Counted from the stretch's first letter, positions 1 through 8,576 are shown. The stretch is 42,171 nt of DNA from JAKSCF01 sp028279945 (GCA_028279945.1 JANQMT010000174.1:1-42171), one strand, 5' to 3'. The notes: generated from the letters alone by a model not told the origin. Numbers and translations are program-made.

Positions 1-17
1 TTGATTTTACTGTACAT
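1..17 (-). CDS. istA: IS21-family transposase IstA, first codons only (continues past left edge)
   Basis: On the minus strand a ribosome binding site (AAGGAGAT, complement of 21-29) precedes an ATG at 17-15 that reads MYSKI before the window ends. This is how many IS21-family IstA (DDE transposase) proteins begin. The leader between this ATG and position 180 carries the repeated GGCCTACTTT motif seen at IS21 ends, which supports the call. Only five codons are visible, so the identification leans on the combination of start, ribosome binding site and terminal repeats. istB would lie further left. Confidence 0.55.
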
Positions 18-180
18 TTTAATCTCCTTCATCTGTAGTATTCCTTTCTGCTAAATCATTAACAGAAAGTCTATCATAACAACAGATTAAGGTGGTACAG
101 TTCCTTGCGAAAAGTGGCCTACTTTGTGACCAGGAATGGACTAAAATGGATGGCCGAAAATGGCCTACTTTATTTTACCA
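1..180 (-). mobile_element. Left terminal part of an IS21-like insertion sequence
   Basis: Two copies of GGCCTACTTT (117-126 and 162-171), about 45 bp apart, lie in front of an IstA-like start codon. Multiple short terminal repeats of this kind are typical of IS21-family ends. Read outward-in from position 180, the end starts TGGTAAAATAAAGTAGGCC, so the TG terminus probably lies at 180/179. The element interrupts the gene to its right: that reading frame stops at a TAA inside the IS end. The target duplication cannot be seen because the other end is outside the window. Confidence 0.6.
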
Positions 181-825
181 TTCACAATAATCAGATATCG
201 TTATATTCTTTTTTCTAAAAGTAATATTATGATTTCTGCATACAGAAGAAAAATGTTTTTCAAGAACAACTCCACAAATCGCTCCACTTGCCCTGAAATG
301 TTTTTTCTTTAACAGCTCTTCAGCCACCATTATTTCTGAATGAAAAAAATTACTTTGTATAGTTCCTTCGATATCAACTATTATACTTTCTACGTTAGAG
401 CTAATCGAATTAATAATATCCGTTTGTAATTCAAATTTAGAATAAAACGCAGTAAAAGGATTAACAACTTCTTCTTTATAATAACCTCTTGTTACTCTTA
501 CACCATTCAAATAATCAGAAATAGTGTACGTCGTATAATCCAATTCCTTTGGAGCTTTATCTAGTTTATATAAATTAGTGAATTCAGAATACCTTTCTGG
601 CGTCAATTGCTTTACAACTTTCATTGCTTTTAAATACCAAGATTGATACTCGCTCCTAAACAATGCTTTCCTATCATCAAGTTCTTTTATTTCTTTAATC
701 TTACTTATTGCTTCAACTTGGCTATCAGTTAGCTTACCCTCATTTTTTGCTTCATAATAGATTAGTATTTTCCCTTCTTTATTTAATTTTTTGATCTCTT
801 TTACTAAACTCTCTCTAATATTCAT
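175..825 (-). pseudogene. HEPN-like protein, 3' end cut off by the IS21-like element
   Basis: The 216-residue frame starts at an ATG with a GGAG ribosome binding site (AAAGGAGATTTT). The C-terminal part has the pattern AEELLKKKHFRASGA...VLEKHF...CRNHNI followed by ISDY. In related proteins this leads to a linker and a C-terminal RN(x)3H motif, so this looks like a HEPN-type helical domain missing its last part. The frame runs into the IS terminus and stops after CEW. The lost region would hold the catalytic Arg/His of a HEPN ribonuclease, so the product is probably inactive. Family assignment is from pattern recognition and is moderate. It sits 28 bp downstream of an attC-like site. Confidence 0.5.
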
Positions 826-852
826 AAAATCTCCTTTATTCTGAACAATGTC

Positions 853-923
853 CCCTAACGTTCCGCGTGTTTATACCTTGGCATCAATCCACTATCTGTC
901 ATGCTGGGAATACGCTGTTATAT
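853..923 (-). repeat. Imperfect inverted repeat resembling an integron attC site
   Basis: The arms CCTAACGTTCCGCGTGTT (854-871) and AATACGCTGTTATAT (909-923) are complementary in two blocks (AAC/GTT and GCGTATT/AACACGC) around a central segment of about 37 bases. On the minus strand the site ends in GTTAGGGG and the next gene starts about 30 bp later, which is how a cassette follows attC. The outer boxes match the RYYYAAC and GTTRRRY consensus only partly, the spacers are asymmetric, and no integron integrase is visible. Confidence 0.3.
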
Positions 924-952
924 GAAGGATAGTCATCACTCTAGCAACAGCT

Positions 953-1254
953 TTACTGATTTATTACCCAATCTACAAACTCACTTACTACATCTTTTGG
1001 GTTAGCCTTAATATTTTGTTCTGCAATTTCATCATAATATTCAAGCTCATGTACTATTAAAGGTATACCTCTTTTATTTTGCCCTCATATGAACGACTTC
1101 CTGTCATGTGTAAATTTACCCATAATGGATACTCATCTAATTTAGCTTCGTCAGCTGATTTAGCACTCATTGGCTAAGGTGACTCAAATGATTGATCTTC
1201 ATTCAGAACTAAGTCGAACTTTATTGAGTCTTCATCCACTATAAGTTTCTTCAT
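953..1254 (-). pseudogene. Remnant of a small protein gene (about 100 codons), stop plus frameshift
   Basis: An ATG at 1254 opens a frame MKKLIVDEDSIKFD... that meets a TAG after about 25 codons, continues in the same frame through an EYPLWVNLHM segment, then shifts frame near 1070-1085 into RGIPLIVHELEYYDEIAEQN and ends EFVDWVINQ-TAA at 955-953. Continuous protein-like composition across stop and shift argues for a decayed gene rather than chance. I do not recognise the family; it has no membrane segment. The attC-like structure directly follows its 3' end. Confidence 0.45.
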
Positions 1255-1462
1255 ATCTAATAAGAATAGTGTGTTGGGCGCTGTTAATACGATTTCTTAT
1301 GAATATTTATTTCATATTCTTTGTTCTTAACTAACTCATCTGTATGTAGTAAAATTATAGTCATCCATTTTCTTAAATAATATATTTCCTTTTATTTTTT
1401 CTAAGATTGTTTTTTTAGTCTTATCAATAATATTGATTTATTTACTTGCACATATATTTGTT

Positions 1463-2371
1463 TTAACTTATAGTGAGTGTGTTCAAAACATCTAAATATC
1501 TAGCTTCATTCTTATTAAATATATCTGCTAGTGCACCAATATACACTATTAAATATCCATTTTCCACCTCAATAAATTTATAATATCCTTTAAACCTAGT
1601 TTTGTTAATAATTACTTCAACTTTGAATCCAGATAAATGAGTCAGAATTTCACGTTGTAAGATACTCATGTCAACTTCTAATTCTATATTGGAAAAGTAA
1701 CAATCAGAGTATTCAATCCAGTTAGTTCCATCTTCTAAATTCTCTTTGCTTTCAAAAGTAATAAAGAACTCCTCAGCTTGAAATTGGTTCTTATAATAAA
1801 CAATCATATTATACATGAGTTCTTCTTCGGCAAACTCATTTGGTAATTCAACACTTAATGATACTGGATGCTCAATATCTACTACTAATGCGGTCTTTTT
1901 GAATTCTAGTCTATACATTGCAGACGTCGTCACTATTATTCCTGTTATCCCCACTGTAAATAATGCACTATCAAATAGTACACGAGTAGAATCAAACTCT
2001 TTCCCAATACTGTCTAATGCAAACTGTAAAAAATCTACACTTACAATTTTAAGAAGCATTAAATATGTGAGTAATTTCGATAACTTCCATAAAATTCTCA
2101 CTTTGGGATGAGTGTATTTCTCCAACTTCTGGATAAATTGAAAGCTATCTTTATATTCATAACTAGTCAACTTGTCTAGCAACAATGTTAGACCACCACC
2201 AATCACAATAATAAATAGTATAATTCTAATATCAGTTTTAATAAATCCGAATAAAATCGTAATACTCATAAAAGTTGCAACAACTAGCAATAAAATCTTA
2301 AACAATCTGACTAAATAATTCAAAATTAACCTCCTTAATCTCCTACTTGAAGTTTTCATCACCATCACCAA
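1463..2371 (-). CDS. Membrane protein of unknown function, about 300 aa
   Basis: The protein has a basic N-terminus, then hydrophobic segments at about residues 20-42 (ILLLVVATFMSITILFGFI) and 48-64, a charged stretch, and two more hydrophobic segments at about 100-115 and 135-150. The last ~140 residues are soluble and acidic. I do not recognise the family. The start is unsettled: TTG at 2371, ATG at 2365 and ATG at 2359 are all in frame (MVMVMK). No GGAGG lies upstream, but a TATAAT box sits at about 2376-2381, only ~10-20 bases from these starts, so the message may be nearly leaderless. No homologous neighbour hints at a role; it lies among decayed accessory genes. Confidence 0.65.
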   Translation of the reverse strand: MVMVMKTSSRRLRRLILNYLVRLFKILLLVVATFMSITILFGFIKTDIRIILFIIVIGGGLTLLLDKLTSYEYKDSFQFIQKLEKYTHPKVRILWKLSKLLTYLMLLKIVSVDFLQFALDSIGKEFDSTRVLFDSALFTVGITGIIVTTSAMYRLEFKKTALVVDIEHPVSLSVELPNEFAEEELMYNMIVYYKNQFQAEEFFITFESKENLEDGTNWIEYSDCYFSNIELEVDMSILQREILTHLSGFKVEVIINKTRFKGYYKFIEVENGYLIVYIGALADIFNKNEARYLDVLNTLTIS

Positions 2372-2398
2372 AATATTATAGCAAAGTTTAAGGTGCAG

Positions 2399-2515
2399 CT
2401 ATGACATTTCTAAAATACTTAACCTAGTTAATTTTTCATATAACCTTGGGAAGGTATCCCCACACAATCCTTCTAACAATCTAAATGAATTTTCAATTTG
2501 TGGTACTGTCACCAT
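2399..2515 (-). pseudogene. Short 38-codon reading frame, probably a gene fragment
   Basis: The frame reads MVTVPQIENSFRLLEGL... and ends LEMS-TAG. It has protein-like composition but no ribosome binding site, and it lies directly downstream of another decayed gene and of a 25-bp repeat. It may be the surviving piece of a larger soluble protein. I cannot assign a family. Confidence 0.25.
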
Positions 2516-2516
2516 T

Positions 2517-2541
2517 TCATATCCTAAATTACTATCTAATT
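2517..2541. repeat. 25-bp repeat, copy 1 (second copy at 8832-8856)
   Basis: The 25 bases beginning TCATATCCTAAATTACTATC are identical to 8832-8856, in the same orientation, 6.3 kb away. This copy overlaps the stop codon of the frameshifted gene at 2536-2822. The other lies beside an inverted repeat between two defense-type genes. One copy is outside and one inside the Tn7-like element. Confidence 0.8.
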
Positions 2542-2822
2542 CAACACTACAGAATAATCAAAGGTATTTTTAATATGTGAGTGGCCTGATAAGGTGACTT
2601 TAGAAAAATCTCCTCCAGGAAATTCACTTTTTAATTGTTGCGTTGGGTTTGGGGAATTGGGAACAGTTGTTTTTTGATTTATTACGAATTCTCCTTTTTG
2701 AGTATCAAAGATTCTTCCGCCGGCAACGTTATACCCATTTATCTTTCCTGTATATAAGAGTGTCCCAGATAATATAAGTGCTGCTATTACAATACATATC
2801 CCTAAAAACTTTTACTATCCAT
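2536..2822 (-). pseudogene. Small membrane-anchored protein, 1-nt frameshift
   Basis: From ATG at 2822 the frame reads MDSKSF, then a stop; in the adjacent frame it continues LGICIVIAALILSGTLLYTG (one transmembrane segment or signal anchor) and a polar domain containing GYNVAGGRIFDTQKGEF and ending DYSVVLN-TAG. A missing T in the TTTTT run near 2805 would restore one 95-residue frame. The length (287 bp) fits exactly one lost base. It could be real decay or a homopolymer sequencing error. Family unknown; the layout suggests a small exported lipid-free protein. Confidence 0.5.
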
Positions 2823-3260
2823 CTACAATTATCATCTCCTTTTACTTCCATAATTCTCCATAATATGATAAAATCCTTTGAAAATTAATAAAGAAGAAAA
2901 ACTTTTGGTAAGTTTTATTGAATTCACCAATTAACGCTCTGATTTTCGCTACATTCAATTTTTGTACTTTAGGAATAATGACATTGATAGGCTTATAAAT
3001 TAAGAACGTATGTTCTTTGACGAGTTGTTAGGGTTATAAGAGTAAAAGCGTGTTGTAGTTGAAGAAAGCAGGGAAAAAATTTAAAATTTAGACATCTGAA
3101 TTAGGGTGTCTTTAAAAAAATACACAAAAGTTACACGAAAGCAACTATTCTACTAATTTAGATATGCCTTGATTTTCTATGTAGTTGTATTTCTAAAAAT
3201 TATGACTATTTATAATGCATGCTATTAATGACAATAAACGTGCCAATTGGACACATGGTA
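2823..3260. other. Intergenic stretch without a recognisable gene
   Basis: I see no coding frame or RNA gene here. The only structure is a weak hairpin at 3091-3110 (GACATC/GGTGTC with one G-U pair) followed by TTTAAAAAAA, possibly a poor terminator on the plus strand. Confidence 0.5.
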
Positions 3261-3288
3261 TTGAAATGTATTTTCAAAAAAATAAAAT
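3261..3288 (+). promoter_or_regulatory. Sigma-A-type promoter of the small secreted protein gene
   Basis: TTGAAA (3261-3266) and TAAAAT (3283-3288) are separated by 16 bp and precede the gene at 3353 by about 65 bp. Spacing and sequence fit a vegetative promoter. Confidence 0.5.
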
Positions 3289-3292
3289 AATG

Positions 3293-3306
3293 ACATGCAT
3301 GCATGT
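3293..3306. promoter_or_regulatory. Perfect 14-bp palindrome ACATGCATGCATGT at the likely transcription start
   Basis: The palindrome lies 5-18 bp past the -10 box and about 47 bp before the start codon. That position suits an operator that blocks initiation, or it may simply be a self-complementary leader. No regulator can be assigned. Confidence 0.4.
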
Positions 3307-3352
3307 ATAACACAATAAAAAATCAACTAAATTACTACGGAGGCATAACATC

Positions 3353-3622
3353 ATGAAAAAAATAATATCATTATTATTAGTACTTGTTATGGTACTAGGA
3401 ATGTCAGTTAGTTCATTTGCGGCTACTGAAAAAGAAGAAAAGAAAAACGTTAAGGAAGTTACATTTGAAGACCTGTTGACTGATAAAAGGTATAAAGATT
3501 TAGATATTAACATCGACGAGATAGAAGTATTTAGGCAATTAGAAAGTAATGATCAAATGCGTGCAGCGTCTGCTACTGATGTAATTGAAGATATTCAAGC
3601 AATGTATGATGATGCAGGTTGA
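3353..3622 (+). CDS. Small secreted protein (89 aa) with signal peptide
   Basis: An excellent ribosome binding site (GGAGG, 9 bp spacing) precedes an ATG. The first ~24 residues are a classic signal peptide: MKK, a hydrophobic core ISLLLVLVMVLGMSV, and an SFAA cleavage site. The mature part is ~65 residues, highly charged, rich in Glu, Asp and Lys, without Cys and ending MYDDAG. I do not recognise the family; small acidic exported peptides of this size can be signalling precursors or cell-wall factors. It is the last gene before the left end of the Tn7-like element, whose terminus begins 38 bp after its stop codon, so the gene itself is not interrupted. Confidence 0.7.
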   Translation: MKKIISLLLVLVMVLGMSVSSFAATEKEEKKNVKEVTFEDLLTDKRYKDLDINIDEIEVFRQLESNDQMRAASATDVIEDIQAMYDDAG

Positions 3623-3659
3623 CATGGGGCACCCTATAGCGAGAGCCAAAATAAAAAGC

Positions 3660-3711
3660 TGTTACAATTCTTATAAGTTTTCCACTTTGGGAACCATAAA
3701 TTTTCCGTGTG
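3660..3711 (+). repeat. Left end of the Tn7-like element with two transposase-site-like repeats
   Basis: The terminal site begins TGTTACAATTC and contains TATAAGTTTTCC; the second site is CCATAAATTTTCCGTGTG at 3694-3711. They match the right-end site in inverted orientation (17 of 18 bases for the second site against CCATAAATTTTCCGTTTG). Tn7 ends carry several TnsB sites of about 20 bp, which is the pattern here. Confidence 0.7.
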
Positions 3712-3717
3712 TCATTA

Positions 3718-4995
3718 CTATTTTATATTTATATATCCTAACTCTTTTAAAGTTTCTATCCATACTTTTTTATCATTATCGTCAGCTATTAGGTTTCTGC
3801 CTAATTCATTATTTAGCCTTTTCCTTCCAGGATATATTCCTCTTTCATGAAGTGAAATCACTGTAATCCTTATTAAATTATGTTTTTGTATTTTTTGTGA
3901 CTTTTTATATTTTTTATAATTAGCTACTAGAATACTAGATTCTTTCGGAAACCGACGTCTAATTGTAGTATTGCTTACACTATTAATCTTACAAAACTTG
4001 GCTAAGGAAAGCCCTTCATGAAATTGAATTGCTTTATCTAGTGCAATTTTAAGGTTATTTACATTAATTTTCTTCGTTTCTCTATTACTATGCTTTACTT
4101 CTTTGAAATCTTTCCTAATAGGCTTTATATTATCAAAAATTAATTCTTTTGCAGAATAACCAGTTACAAAAGATAGATTTAAAATGTCAGTTAGATTTGG
4201 TTTGCTACCAGATAGCAAACGACCAATTCCCTTATGATCATAATGAATTGCCCTGGCAAGACTTCTTTGTGACATTTTATTAGTGCTAAGAATTTTTCTT
4301 AAATTATTACTAAGTTGATAACCATTATCTAAGATTGGCTCATAGGTAAGTAGCTGTCCCATGCTATCACATACCCAATTATCTCTTTCTAGATCAGCAC
4401 TAGGGATTGGATCGTTCTCATAACTGCTTAGACCTAGCCATGCATAACACTTATCGCAATATCCTATTCTTGATAAATTATTTAATATACTAACTTGGCT
4501 GCCACAGTTAGGACAAATTTGTGCTAAGTTCACTTGATGCTTTTTACATATTTCTATGTCTTTAAAGGTCCATATTAATTTCTCATACACTGTTTTACCA
4601 AGCTGTAACCTTTCTTGATAACAGATTGGACACCAAGCATGCCATTTACGGTATACATTTCTTTCACAAAAAAAATCTTTCTATTTACTCATGGTTAAAT
4701 TTAGAAGCTCATTATTATATGTTTTTTTATTTAATATTTTAGCTATGATTTGTGATTGATATGAAGAAGCATTATTCAATTGAATAGCACGTGGGCCAGC
4801 CAAATTCTTTACTTTTAAATAACTTTTATTTATTTCTGGAAGTATTTCATTTTTCATTAAATTTCACACAGAAACGCTATGAGCTTCTGCCAACCTTTTT
4901 ATGTATCCTGTAAGACTCTCTACGGAGGATGTACCTATTCCTATTGGCTTTATATGATACAATGAACTTGCTTTTTTATAAAATGAAATCTCCAA
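3718..4995 (-). pseudogene. tniQ: TniQ/TnsD-family target selector, broken by two in-frame stops
   Basis: TniQ proteins read the attachment site for Tn7-like transposons. The frame can be followed without any shift from a TTG at 4995 (AAAGGGGG ribosome binding site 8 bp upstream) to a TAA at 3718, but a TGA (about 4867) and a TAG (about 4696) interrupt it. Visible family features are IKPIGIGTSSVESLTGYI and RLAEAH near the N-terminus, then a zinc-binding section with CPIC, C-K-K-H, CPNC and CDKC, and a C-terminal region with helix-turn-helix-like segments (QRSLARAIHYDHKGIGRLLS). The second half alone (290 aa) remains open. The gene follows the tnsC remnant, the usual tnsC-tniQ order, and ends 12 bp from the left-end repeats. 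Confidence 0.8.
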
Positions 4996-5045
4996 AATAA
5001 GTGTCCCCCTTTATTCTCTTATTTTGCCATTCTATGTTCTAAATT

Positions 5046-5550
5046 TTATTTATTCATAATATGGTCTCTCTTAGGTTTTCTATCAAAAGGTTTAGGCCTT
5101 ATCTTTAAACTATTATCTTCAGAGTTGCTAGGAGAACTACTTTTTAACTTACTGAAGCCTAATTTTGCATCTATATTTCCCTCAGATTTTATATTTGTCA
5201 TTTTTTTTTCTCCTTCCAAAATACTTTCTAACATTCCAGAACTTCTTCTTCCAGAGATTCTAGTAACCTCTAAATGCTCCTTAGTCAAAGTTTTTGATTG
5301 TCTTTCTAATGCAAACGAATAAGCATCCATAAACCAATTTTTTAATGAACCAATACATCCTAATGAATATTTATAAAAATATCTCCAATCCTTATCTACA
5401 AGGTGCTCTGAGGTTTTTTTCAGAGGCATATTAAGTAAAAGTATTTTTGCAGTCTTTGCAAAGATATTAACTTCTTCTATTCAACTCAATTGTAGCATCA
5501 GAAAAGTCATTCTTTTCACACCATTGTTTAAACTTATCTGAAGTAAGCAT
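5046..5550 (-). pseudogene. Fusion remnant: start of TnsAB-type transposase joined to the end of TnsC/TniB ATPase
   Basis: From ATG at 5550 (GGAGGGAT upstream) about 25 codons read MLTSDKFKQWCEKNDFSD..., which resembles the N-terminus of fused TnsA-TnsB (TniA-like) transposases. The frame then stops. In another frame the sequence continues NIFAKTAKILLLNMPLKKTS and 115 more residues to a stop at 5046; this is like the C-terminal lid region of the TnsC/TniB AAA+ ATPase. The Walker motifs and the whole catalytic transposase are missing, so roughly 2-3 kb must have been deleted between the two genes, with the junction near 5470-5490. This explains why the element cannot move by itself. The N-terminal assignment rests on a short stretch. 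Confidence 0.6.
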
Positions 5551-5682
5551 TTATATCCCTCCATTAATAAAATTAGTCATATGTGATAAAATTTTTACTG
5601 AAAATTTATTTAAACACTTAATTTGTCACGATAAAAATATTAAATATTTTAAAATGAAATATTTTTGAAGAAAAAAAGTAAA

Positions 5683-5704
5683 GACCGACTATAAATAGTC
5701 GGTC
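5683..5704 (-). terminator. Intrinsic terminator of the second tniQ gene
   Basis: GACCGACTA-4 bases-TAGTCGGTC is a perfect 9-bp stem, followed on the minus strand by TTTACTTTTTTT. It lies 150 bp past the stop codon of the tniQ gene and before the transposase remnant. Confidence 0.8.
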
Positions 5705-5853
5705 CTAAAAAATTTTATTAATTTTATCTTGTGTAAATATTTATATTTTTTCATAATATCACTCATTTTCTGATCAAAATCGATTTTTCCGAATTTACAT
5801 CATTTTACATTATCCAAAACTTTATGTCAAATTCAAATTAATCCTTCTTAGTA

Positions 5854-7161
5854 TTATTTATCTAACTTTCTCAAAGAATCCTTCCATGCTTCATAATAAA
5901 CCTTTCTTCTTAATGAAATGTTAGACGGCAAAATATTTTCAACTTTGCGCTTTGTAGGGTAAATTCCTTTCTTATGTAAAATAGCTGTAGCTTCAAGTAC
6001 TTTCTTGCAATTTTCTTCATGCTTTCTTTGTTTATTAAATTGAATAGAGAGATTGTAGTTTTCGGAAATTTTTTTACACAATTCTGGAAAGTGATTATAT
6101 AGTAATCTGGCATCGCAATTAAGATTTCGAGATGCTTCACGAAGTGAAGGAGCGTTTTTTTCTTTATTGCTGATTATGTTAATTAGGATTTTTTCTATAT
6201 AAACCCAACAAATGTTTCGTTGATTTCGTTTCTTACGCATGTCGTTATTTCTCTGAGTAGTATCTTTTATCTGCAATTCATCATTCGGTATCAAGTAAAT
6301 CTTTTTTTGATTTGCTTTGAAAGCATCCATTATATCAATATCTAATTTATAGCAAATTTTCAACAAAGAGTATAAGGAGGGCCTATGTTCGCCTGAAATC
6401 CATGTGCTTGCTGTTGATTTTGGAATATTAAAGTATCGTGAAAAAGCACTAATTCCACCAATCTTTTCTAATATTGTTTTTATAAATAAAATAATATTAT
6501 CAGAAGAATAACTATCTACTGCTTCACTAGTCTTTAGTAAATTCCCTATATTATTGACTACATAATTTTCCCACAAATTTTCTTGGAAATTAATTATATC
6601 ACTTGTTTTTTTAATATCATTGCCTAACCAACTTCCACAGTTAGAACAATAGCCGTTCCTTGATGTTCGAGTTAGCACAAGTACTGGTTTAGAACATTGA
6701 GGGCATTCAGTTTTTAGTCTACATTCATGAATTTTACAAAGATTTACTTGTTTAAAATACCAGATTAAAGGTTCGTAAATTATTTGATTACTTTTTTTCC
6801 AATTCTCAAGGCATAAGGGGCACCATTTTTTAGTTGTGGTAAGCAACCCTCTTGAAGGCAATAAATTTCGTAATGATACAAGAGTAAGATCTATAATTCT
6901 ATCTGCTCCAGTTAATACCGATAAAATCTCCGAAAACTCTTTCGCTCGATTTCCAAGTGAATTTAACTCAATAGCATAGTCGTAAAAGCGGCTACCTTTA
7001 TTTATATAATCTTTTCCGAGTATAGGAGCAACTTCTTTTCCAATAAGGGAACCAACACTAACCAAGTGTGCTTCTGCTAATCTCGATATAAAACTAGTTT
7101 GGCTTTCGACAAGTTCTGTATTTAATCCTATAGGTTTTAAGCTATATAGTTTTGTGCTAAT
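5854..7161 (-). CDS. tniQ: TniQ/TnsD-family transposon target-site protein (second copy)
   Basis: This gene is open from about 7161 to 5854 (435 codons). The N-terminal TniQ signature LKPIG(x)6ESQTSFISRLAEAH lies upstream of the first TTG or ATG (7065), so the protein must start earlier. The only candidate with a ribosome binding site (GAGGGAG) is ATT at 7161, a rare start and possibly a mutated ATG. The zinc section has CPLC, CKIHEC, CPQC and CSNC at about residues 114-180. The C-terminal half has an Xre-like helix-turn-helix (FSRYFNIPKSTASTWISG) and a further DNA-binding region (LREASRNLNCDARLLYNHFP), as in TnsD proteins that read attachment sites. It probably recognised the neighbouring tRNA-Arg or another target. 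It is transcribed ahead of the deleted transposase operon with its own terminator. Whether it is still translated is uncertain. Confidence 0.75.
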   Translation of the reverse strand: MSTKLYSLKPIGLNTELVESQTSFISRLAEAHLVSVGSLIGKEVAPILGKDYINKGSRFYDYAIELNSLGNRAKEFSEILSVLTGADRIIDLTLVSLRNLLPSRGLLTTTKKWCPLCLENWKKSNQIIYEPLIWYFKQVNLCKIHECRLKTECPQCSKPVLVLTRTSRNGYCSNCGSWLGNDIKKTSDIINFQENLWENYVVNNIGNLLKTSEAVDSYSSDNIILFIKTILEKIGGISAFSRYFNIPKSTASTWISGEHRPSLYSLLKICYKLDIDIMDAFKANQKKIYLIPNDELQIKDTTQRNNDMRKKRNQRNICWVYIEKILINIISNKEKNAPSLREASRNLNCDARLLYNHFPELCKKISENYNLSIQFNKQRKHEENCKKVLEATAILHKKGIYPTKRKVENILPSNISLRRKVYYEAWKDSLRKLDK

Positions 7162-7310
7162 ACTACTTACATCTCCCTCTATTGTTGATTTATCTTATTT
7201 TTGTGTTATATTATATCTAAAATTACTCTAAGTATACTAAGAATATCCAATAACTTAGGGCATTATTAAAAATTATAATTATTTAGAGTAAGTAGCAATA
7301 GAAATGTAAT

Positions 7311-7336
7311 CGTTATATGGATAATAAGAAGCTTTT
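7311..7336 (-). repeat. Recurring intergenic motif, copy 1 (TATGGATAATAAGAAGCTTTT)
   Basis: The motif TATGGATAAT plus RRGAAG lies about 100 bp past the 3' end of the HEPN-type gene. Related copies lie past the FRG (8885-8901), DUF4238 (11009-11025) and TIR (12119-12134) genes. A more diverged copy (12756-12780, sharing GATAATAA and AGCTTTT) lies past the TIR-RipA gene. Confidence 0.45.
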
Positions 7337-7436
7337 GGCGATGTTTATCTTGAGTTTTTCAATTTGAAAGCTGAGCCCTTAAGCTTCCTTAGGCTTCACT
7401 TTAATCTGGCAGTAAGCTTCATTTAAATAATGTTGC

Positions 7437-8576
7437 CTAATCTGTTACAGAAGTACTTATCGTATCAGAAACTCTGGCAAGCAATTCCCTATTGAACTTC
7501 AAAAATCGTGTAGCTTCATCATGACTCTTCATATTAGTCTCAATATAACCACGAAGTACAATTGCTGCGAAACACTGTGCTTCAATAGCCCTCTTTCTTT
7601 CTAGCTCATAGTGAATATTCCCATAACTATGCGCTGATGGATTCCTTAGTTCAAAGAATAAACTGTAATAGAAATCTAAATACGACATATTAACTTTGTC
7701 GTACAACTCATCAGGGTTAATGCCAAGTAGTCTTTTCCATTTTTCTTTATGTTTTAACAAACTATTCTGTTTTGCTCTATTTGGTGGTTCTCCCAATATA
7801 CCCTCCACACATCTACATGCTTGAACTATACCAGCCTCCATCTTTGATATGTAGTAGCCATGTTGCCAAATTTCAGGTTCATGAGACTCATGTTTCATGA
7901 TTGGTGATAAACCTAATTCACAAATAAGGCAACAATAGTGTAGTTCAAATGATGATAGCATTTGTGATAGTGCGGTATAACAAATGTCATCACGCAAAAG
8001 TAATTCAATTAATGGTGCAAATGCTTCAATTTTTGTTGCTTTCACTATTGAAGCTGTCTCCATATCCATTCTAATAAAATCAGAATCTTCATATAGCAGT
8101 ATCTCATCAAAAGCTTGTTCAGGACTGAAATAGTACATCCAATGATACTTAATCTCTATATCAATGCTTATTTCAAAGGCATCATAAAAATACTGTGCTA
8201 GATGTAGAATATGTCCTACAGTCTTCCAAAAAGGTAATCCTTTTACATCTTTTTTAACTTGTGAGACAATCCATGAATTCTTATCCTTTGTAGATGTCCA
8301 AATATATATCTTCTCAAACTCAGTTTCAAAAAACTCAGCGAAATCATGAACACTTGGCCCAAAGCTATTCTCAACTTTCAAACCTGACAAGCATGCATAG
8401 AAGCAAACTTCATTAGGAGGGTCAGGAGGATACTTCTGAAAAAACTTCTCCCTTTCTTTTTGAACCGCATTAAGATATTTAGTTATATGCTCTCGCAACT
8501 TATTGTCATCTTTGCTCAATATACTCAACCCTCTTCCCAAAACATTGCTCAGATATAAACTAATTGAATCTGTCAC
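7437..8576 (-). CDS. HEPN-type protein of unknown function (379 aa), defense-island cargo
   Basis: The protein is soluble and mostly alpha-helical in composition. Near the C-terminus it carries LRNPSAHSYG, an R-x4-H motif (Arg311, His316) flanked by long helices. This is the arrangement of HEPN domains, many of which are ribonucleases in toxin, abortive-infection and CRISPR systems. The rest (N-terminal ~270 residues with a Cys/His-containing ELHYCCLICELG stretch) is not a family I recognise. The ATG at 8576 is the first codon of MTDSISLYL; no strong ribosome binding site is evident. It is the last gene of the minus-strand cargo, separated from the FRG gene by a terminator, so it probably has its own promoter. 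The defense role is inferred from motif and neighbours. Confidence 0.65.
   Translation of the reverse strand: MTDSISLYLSNVLGRGLSILSKDDNKLREHITKYLNAVQKEREKFFQKYPPDPPNEVCFYACLSGLKVENSFGPSVHDFAEFFETEFEKIYIWTSTKDKNSWIVSQVKKDVKGLPFWKTVGHILHLAQYFYDAFEISIDIEIKYHWMYYFSPEQAFDEILLYEDSDFIRMDMETASIVKATKIEAFAPLIELLLRDDICYTALSQMLSSFELHYCCLICELGLSPIMKHESHEPEIWQHGYYISKMEAGIVQACRCVEGILGEPPNRAKQNSLLKHKEKWKRLLGINPDELYDKVNMSYLDFYYSLFFELRNPSAHSYGNIHYELERKRAIEAQCFAAIVLRGYIETNMKSHDEATRFLKFNRELLARVSDTISTSVTD

Noticed and set aside
3585..3866. Plus-strand 93-codon frame across the left transposon end
   Set aside because: It crosses the element boundary and lies opposite the tniQ pseudogene, without a ribosome binding site of its own.
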